From NCBI GenBank assembly GCA_030036915.1, contig JASHSC010000193.1, positions 1-8,133 on the forward strand: a stretch of 8,133 nucleotides of DNA. The letters run 5' to 3'. Shown one piece after another: positions 1 to 6,214 of the stretch (positions are counted from its first letter, which is position 1; each line of letters opens with the position of its first letter). The notes beneath the pieces were generated by a model that worked only from the letters and a program-made list of their open reading frames with translations, did not search any database and was not told the DNA's origin. The DNA comes from Terriglobia bacterium (GTDB taxonomy: Bacteria > Acidobacteriota > Terriglobia > UBA7540). The position numbers were made by a program, and so were the translations under genes.

Positions 1-228
1 CCCGTGGTTCACCAATGAAGCTGCCTTATCCCAGTAGCTGATCGTCATGCGAGACAACGCGCTCCTTTCCGAGCCCGGCGGCGCTTGGGCAAGGTAATCT
101 TCCAAGGATTTTGGGTGAAACTGGCGCAAGAACCACTCGCGGCCCTCCCTCAGCTTTGATTCACGGCGCAAGTCATAAAGCCGCAACAACAATTCCGCGT
201 CATAATTGTCGGGATGTTCGTCTTTCAC
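1..228 (-). CDS. Uncharacterised protein, N-terminal 76 residues (runs off left edge)
   Basis: Reading on the minus strand from a GTG at 228 gives 76 open codons up to the window edge with no stop, so the 3' part is missing. The start is chosen because AGGGAGG (235-241) sits 6 nt upstream of the GTG. The protein begins MKDEHPDNYDAELLLRLYDL and continues with an arginine- and glutamate-rich stretch, then a segment ending in a tryptophan-containing helix (SYWDKAASLV). It looks soluble and helical, with no signal peptide or membrane segment. The pattern 'LRLYDLRRES...REW...SYWDKAASLV' resembles small uncharacterised proteins I remember from acidobacterial genomes, but I know no function for them. 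It lies 134 bp downstream of the ArsC-like gene and probably has its own promoter. Function unknown. Confidence 0.7.
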   Translation of the reverse strand, partial: MKDEHPDNYDAELLLRLYDLRRESKLREGREWFLRQFHPKSLEDYLAQAPPGSERSALSRMTISYWDKAASLVNHG

Positions 229-322
229 AGTTTTCCTCCCTGAAGTAGTTCCTGTGTTCACTGCCTTTTCGCGATGAGAATCCGGCCACTGCTGCTTGCG
301 CCTGCCTTACCGGAAAAATTGC

Positions 323-331
323 ATTTTATCA
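323..331 (-). promoter_or_regulatory. Candidate extended -10 promoter for the left-edge gene
   Basis: On the minus strand the sequence reads TGATAAAAT: a TAAAAT hexamer (five of six to TATAAT) at 323-328, preceded by the extended -10 dinucleotide TG. No good -35 is visible at 17 bp, which is acceptable for an extended -10 promoter. Transcription would start near 316, giving a leader of about 88 nt before the GTG at 228. It lies in the only sizeable gap between the ArsC-like gene and the left-edge gene. Confidence 0.4.
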
Positions 332-362
332 CGATTGCTCAACGCCGATTCCGCGCAGACTA

Positions 363-797
363 TCATCCGGCAGGATCCCCGGGGAAGAGCTCAGCCAGCA
401 AATCCGCCACCTTGATATGAATCAAGTCGCGCGAATCCCGGAACGCTGCAAGCCCACGAGTAAAGGGGTCGGGAATTTCCCATCGAATCCTCCGCCCTTT
501 GAAATCCTCGGGCAAGGGCGTCTCGATTTCAGGCCCCATTTCAACCACCACATCCATTTCCGCCAAGGGAATTTCATAGATGCCTTTCGAGTATTGCCCG
601 TCCAGCGCGACTCCCACCTCGTCCATCACCAAGAGAGTATCTTCAGGGATGGAGCCGTAGGGAAACAATCCGGCGCTGTGTGCACGGATTCTCCCATTGC
701 TAACATGTTTCGCCCACGCCTCCGCCATCTGGCTTCGGCAGGCGTTTCCAAAGCATACGAAAAGAACCTGAAGGGGAGTTTTCCTTGGCTTGGTCAT
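363..797 (-). CDS. ArsC / low-molecular-weight phosphotyrosine phosphatase-fold protein
   Basis: A 144-residue cytosolic protein of the low-molecular-weight phosphatase superfamily, which includes thioredoxin-coupled arsenate reductases. The P-loop C-X5-R-S is seen as VCFGNACRS (Cys15, Arg21, Ser22), followed by the AHSAG strand at 39-43 and the acidic IPDPF loop (Asp110) typical of the general acid. The overall layout (CRSQMAEAWA, HSAG, EMG, PDPF, C-terminal helix) is closest to the ArsC branch. However, the region where ArsC carries two resolving cysteines (MGCG..CP) reads EMGPEIETPLP, with no cysteine. Cys15 and Cys20 are the only cysteines. Thioredoxin-linked arsenate reduction by the classic three-cysteine relay is therefore unlikely, and phosphatase activity or another role is possible. 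It starts 51 bp after pdxT on the same strand and may be cotranscribed. No ars genes are nearby. The ATG at 797 has only a weak GAGG two bases upstream. Confidence 0.85.
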   Translation of the reverse strand: MTKPRKTPLQVLFVCFGNACRSQMAEAWAKHVSNGRIRAHSAGLFPYGSIPEDTLLVMDEVGVALDGQYSKGIYEIPLAEMDVVVEMGPEIETPLPEDFKGRRIRWEIPDPFTRGLAAFRDSRDLIHIKVADLLAELFPGDPAG

Positions 798-848
798 GGC
801 CTCGTGTGGAGGTGAATGGAAGCTCGAAATTCGATTTCTGGTGATTTC

Positions 849-1436
849 TTAGTCGCGGTTCAGCTTCCCCAGAAAATACCGATGCAATGTAGAATCATCC
901 GTTAACTCAGGGTGAAAAGTGCCCGCGAGAATATTTCCCTGCTCAACCAATACCGGCAGGTCTTCGCAATGGCCGAGCACTCGCACGCCCTCGCCCACGT
1001 GGCGAATGATGGGCGCGCGGATGAAGACCATTTCCAGGGGATGATCGGAAAGCTCCGGGCACTCGCCCGTCTTCATCGAGCTGTCAATCTGCCGGCCGTA
1101 GGCGTTGCGCTCGATGGTGATATCGATCAATCCCAACCTTTCCTGCGGCGGATTAGTAACGTCTTTTGCCAGCAGAATCGCCCCGGCGCAGGTGCCGTAA
1201 ATGGGTTTCCCCGTCGCCGCAAAATCTTTGATGGCTGTACCCACGCCTTCCGCCGCAAACATTTTCAGCATGGTCGTGCTCTCGCCCCCCGGCATGATGA
1301 GTCCGCTCACCTGATCCAAGTCCTCGGCGTGCTTCACGAGTTTCCATGCCGCCCCCAGGCGATCCAGCATTTTGGCATGCATGGCAAAATCGCCCTGGAT
1401 CGCAAGGATTCCCACCGATTTGTGGCCGTTGGTCAT
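849..1436 (-). CDS. pdxT: PLP synthase glutaminase subunit PdxT
   Basis: A 195-residue class I glutamine amidotransferase, full length for PdxT. It hydrolyses glutamine and channels ammonia to PdxS for de novo pyridoxal 5'-phosphate synthesis in the cytosol. The N-terminus (VGILAIQGDFAMH) is characteristic. The PGGEST loop is at 49-54, the nucleophile Cys83 lies in YGTCAGAILLA, and His175 and Glu177 in TFHPEL complete the triad. The RNAYGRQIDS segment (110-119) is a family signature. Its partner pdxS lies upstream on the same strand, but a hicBA module in the opposite orientation fills most of the 585-bp gap, so pdxT may not share a simple operon with pdxS. No strong Shine-Dalgarno is visible before the ATG at 1436; the nearest GAGG is more than 20 nt away. 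No convincing own promoter was found in the 104 bp between pdxT and hicB. The ArsC-like gene follows. Confidence 0.96.
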   Translation of the reverse strand: MTNGHKSVGILAIQGDFAMHAKMLDRLGAAWKLVKHAEDLDQVSGLIMPGGESTTMLKMFAAEGVGTAIKDFAATGKPIYGTCAGAILLAKDVTNPPQERLGLIDITIERNAYGRQIDSSMKTGECPELSDHPLEMVFIRAPIIRHVGEGVRVLGHCEDLPVLVEQGNILAGTFHPELTDDSTLHRYFLGKLNRD

Positions 1437-1528
1437 AAGACAAAGTTGCCGGGAGTCAATTCCTCGTCCAGCGTTGATTTATGACCGCCTCCGCAGGAGT
1501 GATCCGCGCCGCACTCGAATATCTGTTG

Positions 1529-1534
1529 TACAAT
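1529..1534 (+). promoter_or_regulatory. Candidate -10 element (TACAAT) for leaderless hicB
   Basis: TACAAT at 1529-1534 matches the -10 consensus at five of six positions and lies six bases before the hicB ATG at 1541. Transcription would begin at or next to the start codon and give a leaderless mRNA. This fits the lack of a Shine-Dalgarno there. No -35 hexamer is seen at the usual distance. The hexamer overlaps an 8-bp palindrome TTGTACAA (1526-1533) that might bind a repressor, but this is speculative. Confidence 0.45.
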
Positions 1535-1540
1535 AATCCC

Positions 1541-1768
1541 ATGCCTCGAACCCGACAATTTCTGGTAAACCTGATTTTTGACCCTGAATACAATGGCTAT
1601 GTTGCGGATGTGCCGCAACTCCCTGGCTGCATGTCGCAGGGCAAAACGGTTGAAGCCGCACTGAAAAACGTTCGCAAAGCCATCACCATTTACCTAAAAG
1701 TCGCGCGCCAAGAGGAGATTGCTTCGCTCCCTGAAGTGCTAACAAGCCACGTAGAGGTTCGCGTGTGA
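1541..1768 (+). CDS. hicB: HicB-like antitoxin
   Basis: A 75-residue protein with the partial RNase H-like fold of HicB antitoxins. The signature is FDPEYNGYVADVPQLPGCMSQ (residues 13-33), followed by the helix TVEAALKNVRKAITIYL. HicB binds and neutralises the HicA mRNA interferase. At 75 residues it ends shortly after the fold and has no room for the C-terminal helix-turn-helix or ribbon-helix-helix that many HicB proteins use to repress their promoter. Autoregulation, if any, must work differently. An upstream in-frame ATG at 1481 would add 20 residues unlike the family, so the ATG at 1541 is preferred. The stop overlaps the hicA start by 4 bp (GTGA), implying coupled translation. The order antitoxin-then-toxin is the reverse of the textbook hicAB order but is common for short HicB proteins. 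It is transcribed divergently from pdxT. Confidence 0.88.
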   Translation: MPRTRQFLVNLIFDPEYNGYVADVPQLPGCMSQGKTVEAALKNVRKAITIYLKVARQEEIASLPEVLTSHVEVRV

Positions 1769-1983
1769 GGCGCCTGGCTGGAATTTCCGGGCGCAGGGCT
1801 GTTCGTGCTTTCGAGCGAGCCGGCTTCACCGCCAGCAAGCCTGAAGGCAGCCATGTCACGCTTAAGAAACCCGGCTTCCCCATCCTGGTCATTCCCCTGC
1901 ACCGTGAAGTCTCACCCTTTCTTCTCCACTCACAAGTAAAACGTGCTGGGCTTTCGGAGAAAGAATTCCTTGATCTCCTTTAG
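1765..1983 (+). CDS. hicA: HicA-like mRNA interferase toxin
   Basis: A 72-residue YcfA/HicA-family toxin with a double-stranded RNA-binding-like fold that cleaves mRNA when not bound by HicB. The family core is intact: an N-terminal helix (RAVRAFERAGF), then the GSH motif with the presumed catalytic His30, a basic strand (HVTLKKPG), the VIPLH strand, and the C-terminal helices with a LSEKEFLDLL ending. It starts with GTG at 1765, overlapping the hicB stop by 4 bp, so expression depends on hicB. No frameshift or missing key residue was seen, so the toxin is probably functional. The stop at 1983 is 38 bp from the end of convergent pdxS. The gap contains only a weak inverted repeat (1984-1988 with 2005-2009) and no T-tract terminator. 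Confidence 0.9.
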   Translation: MRRLAGISGRRAVRAFERAGFTASKPEGSHVTLKKPGFPILVIPLHREVSPFLLHSQVKRAGLSEKEFLDLL

Positions 1984-2021
1984 GCCACCAACGCTTACTC
2001 ATCCGTGGCGGATCGGAACCG

Positions 2022-2909
2022 CTACCACCCCCGCGTCTGCAACAACTCCTTCGGGTCCATTTTCTGCACGTCCAGGCCCTTCATGGCTTCGCCGACTTCG
2101 GCGGAGCACTCCGCCAATATCTGGGGTTCGTTGTAGTGCGTCGTAGCGCGAACGATGGCCTTGGCGCGCTGCGCGGGATCGGCAGACTTGAAGATCCCTG
2201 AGCCCACAAACACCGCCTCGGCGCCGAGCTGCATGACCAGCGAGGCGTCCGCAGGGGTGGCAATTCCGCCGGCGGAAAAGTTGGGTACGGGCAACTTGCC
2301 GTTTTGGCTGACCCACTTCACCAAGTCATAAGGAGAACCCAGTTCCTTGGCTTTGGACATCAATTCCTCTTCCCGTAGCGTCGTGAGTTGGCGAATTTCG
2401 CTGGTAATGGCGCGAATGTGCCGCACGGCTTCGACAATGTTTCCCGAACCCGCTTCTCCCTTGGTGCGAATCATCGCCGCGCCTTCGCCGATGCGCCGCA
2501 GCGCCTCACCCAGGTTGCGCGCGCCGCACACAAACGGCACTTTGTAATTCCATTTGCTGATATGGTTCTCTTCGTCGGCGGGCGTCAGCACTTCGCTTTC
2601 ATCGATGTAATCCACGCCCACAGCCTCCAGCACCTGCGCCTCGGCAAAGTGGCCGATGCGCGCCTTGGCCATCACGGGAATGGTCACGGCGGCCATAATC
2701 TCCTTGATGATCTTAATGGAGGCCATGCGCGCAACGCCGCCCTCCTTGCGGATGTCCGCGGGCACGCGCTCGAGCGCCATAACGGCAGCGGCGCCCGCGT
2801 CCTCCGCGATCCTCGCCTGCTCCGCCGTCGTAACATCCATGATGACGCCGCCCTTCAGCATTTCCGCCAGGCCCACTTTCAATTTCATCGGTTGGTCGTA
2901 TTCCCACAT
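2022..2909 (-). CDS. pdxS: PLP synthase subunit PdxS
   Basis: A 295-residue PdxS, the expected length. It forms PLP from ribose 5-phosphate, glyceraldehyde 3-phosphate and the ammonia supplied by PdxT, and works as a dodecameric TIM-barrel complex in the cytosol. Visible active-site features are Asp25 (GVIMDV), Lys82 (MAKARIGH), Lys150 (RTKGEAGSG), and the phosphate-binding loops FSAGGIATPADA (211-222) and FVGSGIF (234-240). These correspond to Asp24, Lys81 and Lys149 of Bacillus subtilis PdxS. The reading frame is open upstream to 3011, but that extension overlaps the decarboxylase. The ATG at 2909 gives the family N-terminus, and AAAGGAG (2917-2923) lies 7 nt upstream. It follows the decarboxylase stop by 25 bp, so the two are probably cotranscribed. 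pdxT lies beyond the oppositely oriented hicBA. Confidence 0.97.
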   Translation of the reverse strand: MWEYDQPMKLKVGLAEMLKGGVIMDVTTAEQARIAEDAGAAAVMALERVPADIRKEGGVARMASIKIIKEIMAAVTIPVMAKARIGHFAEAQVLEAVGVDYIDESEVLTPADEENHISKWNYKVPFVCGARNLGEALRRIGEGAAMIRTKGEAGSGNIVEAVRHIRAITSEIRQLTTLREEELMSKAKELGSPYDLVKWVSQNGKLPVPNFSAGGIATPADASLVMQLGAEAVFVGSGIFKSADPAQRAKAIVRATTHYNEPQILAECSAEVGEAMKGLDVQKMDPKELLQTRGW

Positions 2910-2916
2910 AACATTA

Positions 2917-2923
2917 CTCCTTT
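2917..2923 (-). promoter_or_regulatory. Ribosome binding site that decides the pdxS start
   Basis: AAAGGAG on the minus strand, 7 nt before the ATG at 2909. It lies within the 25-bp gap after the decarboxylase stop and supports the 295-residue PdxS over the longer open frame that begins at 3011. Confidence 0.8.
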
Positions 2924-2934
2924 CAGACGAATAT

Positions 2935-4482
2935 TTAGTTCGCCGCGGCGCGGCTGCCTTGCAGGGCCGCCGGCCGAAGTTTCGAATCCTGTTCCGCGCC
3001 CAGGCGGGCAATCATCTCGGGCAACGCTTGAACGTCCGAGAGCGCGGTGCGGAAATTCACGATGCACGCACGCAGGACAAATGCTCCCCCGATTACGGCA
3101 TTGGTCATGAACGCCTCGCCGCTTTTCTGCAGTGCCGCCAGCACGGCTTTATTGAGATCGTTCAGGTATTCCTCAGTTTTCGCATCGCCCGGGGTCAGGT
3201 CGCGCGGCACGTAGCGGAAAGTCGCGATGCTCAAACCCTGTCGGAAAGCCTGCAATTCCGGGTGGGCCGAGACGAGTTCAAACAGGGTCTCTGCCAGGCA
3301 AATGTCATCGCCGATCATTTTTGCGTATCCTTCGCGCCCCACCTGGCGGATCGCCAGCCATATCTTCAGCGCGCGAAAGCTGCGCGAGTTTTCCGGGCCA
3401 TACTCAAAGTAATTAACCGCCTGCTCAGCATCTTGCAGCAACTGGTAATATGAAGGGCGATGCTGAGTGAAGGCGTCGCGCAAAGCATTCCGGTCGCGCA
3501 CGAGGGCGCAGCCGGCATCGAGCGGGGCGTAAAGCCATTTGTGGGGATCGACGGCCACTGAATCAGCCAGCCCCATTCCACGCAAATCCGCCGGTGCGTT
3601 CGGCGCCATGGCCGCAAAGCCGCCATATGCGCCATCCACGTGGAACCAGAGATCATTCTCGTGCGCGATGGCGGCAATTTCGGGGAGAGGATCGACGGCG
3701 CCGGTGCTGGTGGTCCCCGCCGTGCCGATTACCATGAAGGGCAGATCTCCAAGTAAACGGTCATCGGAAATTTTCTTGCGCAACTCCGCAGTGTCGATTC
3801 GCTGGTCGGAGCCCGCTGAAATCCAGTTGATGGAGTCGAGTCCCGGGCCGAACAAATCCACTGCCTTGTGAAGCCACGTGTGGGTCTCTGCCGAGGCGTA
3901 AACGCGCAGGCGGCGCGATCCCTCGCCGGCCATCCCACGCGTGCGTGCGTCCCATGTGACGCGCGCCTTGCGGGCGGCCAGAAACGCAACCATGTTGGCC
4001 ATGTTCCCGCCGGTCACCAGGATTCCGCCCGCATCGCGGGGATATCCAATCATCTCGGCAATCCAGCGGATGGTCTGCGCCTCAATCTCACTCGCCACGG
4101 GCGACAGAATCCAGCCTCCCACATTGGGGTTGATGGCGGAGGCGAGCATTTCACCCAGTATTCCGACGGGCGCCGGAGGCGAGGTGATAAAACCCCAAAA
4201 CCGCGGATGGCCGTTGAAGAGCGAATGCCCCATCAGCAGCTTTGCCGTCTCATCGAGCAAAGTCTCAGCGGGCGTCCCGCGCTCGGGCAGCGGCGAGTCT
4301 CCCAGAAGCGCGCGAATTTGCAGCGGTGACTCGGCAGGACTGACGGGTCGGCGGGGCAACGAGGCCAAAAATTCCGCCACGCGGTCTACCAGGCGGTGAC
4401 CCAGCGAGCGAAATTCCTCCGGAGTCATCTCCAGCGGCGAATTGCGTAGCCCGGTTATTGAACTCGACTTAATTGCTTCCAT
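2935..4482 (-). CDS. Group II pyridoxal-dependent amino acid decarboxylase (aromatic-L-amino-acid decarboxylase-like)
   Basis: A 515-residue fold-type I PLP enzyme of the AADC/glutamate decarboxylase group, which turns an amino acid into an amine. Numbering from the ATG at 4482: the PLP Schiff-base lysine is Lys315 in DPHKWLYAPLD, Asp283 in HVDGAYGG contacts the pyridine nitrogen, His201 (SAETHTWLHKA) stacks on the ring, and Thr258 lies in GTTSTGAVDP. The spacing matches AADC Thr246-Asp271-Lys303. Tyr345 (PSYY) aligns with the AADC loop Tyr332, a residue linked to decarboxylation rather than aldehyde synthesis. The substrate cannot be read from sequence; aromatic amino acids are plausible. 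The frame is open to a TTG at 4497, but the ATG at 4482 with AGGGTGAGGG just upstream is preferred. It sits between the MocR gene (29-bp gap) and pdxS (25-bp gap), so a PLP-using enzyme is probably coexpressed with PLP synthase. Confidence 0.9.
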   Translation of the reverse strand: MEAIKSSSITGLRNSPLEMTPEEFRSLGHRLVDRVAEFLASLPRRPVSPAESPLQIRALLGDSPLPERGTPAETLLDETAKLLMGHSLFNGHPRFWGFITSPPAPVGILGEMLASAINPNVGGWILSPVASEIEAQTIRWIAEMIGYPRDAGGILVTGGNMANMVAFLAARKARVTWDARTRGMAGEGSRRLRVYASAETHTWLHKAVDLFGPGLDSINWISAGSDQRIDTAELRKKISDDRLLGDLPFMVIGTAGTTSTGAVDPLPEIAAIAHENDLWFHVDGAYGGFAAMAPNAPADLRGMGLADSVAVDPHKWLYAPLDAGCALVRDRNALRDAFTQHRPSYYQLLQDAEQAVNYFEYGPENSRSFRALKIWLAIRQVGREGYAKMIGDDICLAETLFELVSAHPELQAFRQGLSIATFRYVPRDLTPGDAKTEEYLNDLNKAVLAALQKSGEAFMTNAVIGGAFVLRACIVNFRTALSDVQALPEMIARLGAEQDSKLRPAALQGSRAAAN

Positions 4483-4511
4483 TCCCTCACCCTGCAATCA
4501 CCTTATGAATT

Positions 4512-6032
4512 TCATACCAATGCCACGCTCGCGCCGGCCAAAGCTCCGGGCCTTCCCTTCCTTGCCCGGCGCATCTCCGCCTTGAGCAAATCTCCCAAAA
4601 TGGCAGCGCCCTTCTCAATTTTATCATCGGGCAGAGCGGTGTAGCAGAGGCGCAGCGCGTTATGCCGGGGATTTTGAAAATAAAAGTAGCGCGCAGGGGC
4701 AAAGGTCAGGTGACGCTCGCGCGCCTTAACCAGGAGTTCCTCCGCATCCATAAACGCCGGCAATTCGACCCAAACGGACATTCCGCCCTCGGGATAGAAG
4801 ACGCGAGCTTCGGGCGGGAAGTGGCGCGCGAGCGCGCGCCGGAGCAGATCCTGCTTATGCGCATAAGCCCTGCACGTCTTACGAATCCACTTGTCCAGCC
4901 AGCCGCGAGCGCCCAATTCCTGCACGACCGCCTGGCCCAACACGTTCGTGTGCAAGTCAGCACGCTGCTTGGCCCATTGCAGGCGCTCGATCACCGGACG
5001 CGATGCCACAATCCAGCCGACGCGCAAGCCGGGGAATCCGACCTTTGAGAAGCTGTTCAAATGAATCACCAGCCCCGCCGCGTCGAGGGCCTTGAGAGGA
5101 GGAATCTGCCGGCCCCGGCATCGCAACGCTCCGTACACGTCATCCTCAACGATCGGAATCTGGAAGCGCCTCGTAATTTCCAGCAACCGCTGCCGCGCCG
5201 GGAGCGGCATGGTGAATCCGGTGGGATTCTGGAACGACGGGCTGCAGAAAATCAGTTTGACGCGATTCTGTTCGAGAAGCGATACGAGTGCGTCGAGGTC
5301 CATTCCATCGGGCCTAACCGGAACGCCCAGCAGGCGCACGCCGGGTGACTCGAAAACGTTCCAGAGCCCCGTGTAGGTGGGATTCTCGCACACCACGGAG
5401 TCACCCGGAGAGACCAGCGCGCGCCGCAGCAGGTCGAGCGACTGCTGGCAACCGTGAGTCACCAGAATTTCGTCGAGCTCCACGGGAATTCCGTCGCGGC
5501 GGAGGCGAGTTTGCAAGTAAGCCTTGAGGGGTTGATAGCCGCCTGTGGAGCCGTACTGGACGAGCCTGCCGCCTTCGCGGCGCAGAACTGCATCGGCGGC
5601 GCGACGAATCAGGTCAGGAGAAGTCAATTCCTCGGAGCAGTGCGCGGCAGCAAAAGAAATCACACCCTCCTCAGCGGAGCTCGCCATCAATCGGCCCAGC
5701 GAATCGTCGCGAGCCTCCTTGGGGAAAAAACTTTCCCAGAAAATGTCCTGGGTGGGCCGTCCCGGCGACTTGCGGGGAGCACGCAGCGTCTCCGCGAACG
5801 CAGTGACGAATGTTCCCCGCCCCACGGTTCCCTGAATCAGACCTTCGGATTCCAGGTCCGCATAGGCGTTGCCCACCGTCGTGCGATGAACCCCTAATTG
5901 GTGCGCCAATTCGCGGCTGGGATCGAGCCGGTCACCGGCCTTCAGCGCGCCGTTCATGATTCGCCCGCGAATCTGGTCGCGAATCTGCATGTAAAGCGGT
6001 CTCCGCAAATTTGCATCGAGCGTAACCAGCAT
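4512..6032 (-). CDS. MocR/GntR-family regulator with aminotransferase-like domain (PdxR-like)
   Basis: A 506-residue MocR protein. An N-terminal GntR winged helix-turn-helix (about 10-77: PLYMQIRDQIRGRI, LPSR-like DPSRELAHQLGVHRTTV, GLIQGTVGRGTFV) is joined by a linker of about 30 residues to a fold-type I aminotransferase domain (about 120-490). PLP-site residues are all present: Asn269-Pro-Thr-Gly, Asp297 or Asp298 in VEDDVYG, the Schiff-base Lys330 in SFSKVGFPGLRVGW, and Arg461 in LRLCY. It should therefore bind PLP as an effector rather than carry out transamination. Known PdxR proteins of this family control pdxST, usually from a divergent position; here the gene is first in a colinear series with the decarboxylase and pdxS. 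The ATG at 6032 has GAGG four bases upstream. A sigma70-type promoter and a dyad lie just upstream, suggesting autoregulation. That the ligand is PLP and the target is pdxS is inference. Confidence 0.92.
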   Translation of the reverse strand: MLVTLDANLRRPLYMQIRDQIRGRIMNGALKAGDRLDPSRELAHQLGVHRTTVGNAYADLESEGLIQGTVGRGTFVTAFAETLRAPRKSPGRPTQDIFWESFFPKEARDDSLGRLMASSAEEGVISFAAAHCSEELTSPDLIRRAADAVLRREGGRLVQYGSTGGYQPLKAYLQTRLRRDGIPVELDEILVTHGCQQSLDLLRRALVSPGDSVVCENPTYTGLWNVFESPGVRLLGVPVRPDGMDLDALVSLLEQNRVKLIFCSPSFQNPTGFTMPLPARQRLLEITRRFQIPIVEDDVYGALRCRGRQIPPLKALDAAGLVIHLNSFSKVGFPGLRVGWIVASRPVIERLQWAKQRADLHTNVLGQAVVQELGARGWLDKWIRKTCRAYAHKQDLLRRALARHFPPEARVFYPEGGMSVWVELPAFMDAEELLVKARERHLTFAPARYFYFQNPRHNALRLCYTALPDDKIEKGAAILGDLLKAEMRRARKGRPGALAGASVALV

Positions 6033-6066
6033 GGCACCTCAACTCCTATGGCCTGTGTACCAGTCC

Positions 6067-6095
6067 AATTTAGACAAGATATGGCATTTTGTAAA
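6067..6095 (-). promoter_or_regulatory. Promoter of the MocR-decarboxylase-pdxS unit
   Basis: On the minus strand, TTTACA (6090-6095, five of six to TTGACA) and TAAATT (6067-6072, four of six to TATAAT) are separated by exactly 17 bp. Transcription would start near 6060 and give a leader of about 28 nt before the ATG at 6032. It is the best sigma70-type promoter in the window. Confidence 0.6.
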
Positions 6096-6137
6096 GAGCC
6101 AATCCGACCAGTATGCGCTCGGTCCATTTTGGCTCTT
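6094..6137 (-). promoter_or_regulatory. Candidate operator: 9-bp inverted repeat abutting the -35
   Basis: AAGAGCCAA (6094-6102) and TTGGCTCTT (6129-6137) form a perfect 9-bp inverted repeat with a 26-bp spacer. Inside it, GACC (6106-6109) and GGTC (6121-6124) form a second, nearly concentric dyad. The promoter-proximal arm overlaps the first two bases of the -35 hexamer TTTACA. ACCAGT occurs both inside the dyad (6107-6112) and just downstream of the -10 (6059-6064), 48 bp apart. Such a layout fits an activator or autorepressor site for the MocR protein, but binding is inferred only from position. Confidence 0.4.
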
Positions 6138-6214
6138 GGAGACGAACTTTTGTTGTTGGGTGACTGAAGTCCGGCAGTTCAAAGGGGCTAATCAGGAAGA
6201 CTGGGAAGGGCCCT

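Noticed and set aside
1433..1661. Short minus-strand frames overlapping the pdxT-hicB gap
   Set aside because: They are antisense to hicB, lack ribosome binding sites and resemble no known protein.
1984..2009. Bidirectional terminator between convergent hicA and pdxS
   Set aside because: Only a 5-bp inverted repeat with a 16-nt loop and no T-tract is present, so it is not a credible intrinsic terminator.
2910..3011. N-terminal extension of pdxS to 3011
   Set aside because: It overlaps the decarboxylase end and lacks family similarity. The ATG at 2909 has a strong ribosome binding site and gives the standard PdxS length.
2388..3453. Long plus-strand open frames of 240 and 265 codons opposite pdxS and the decarboxylase
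   Set aside because: They are antisense to two clearly recognised genes and show no family motif. Long shadow frames are expected in GC-rich coding DNA.
4483..4497. TTG start for the decarboxylase at 4497
   Set aside because: It adds only five residues. The ATG at 4482 has a better initiation region, though the TTG cannot be fully excluded.
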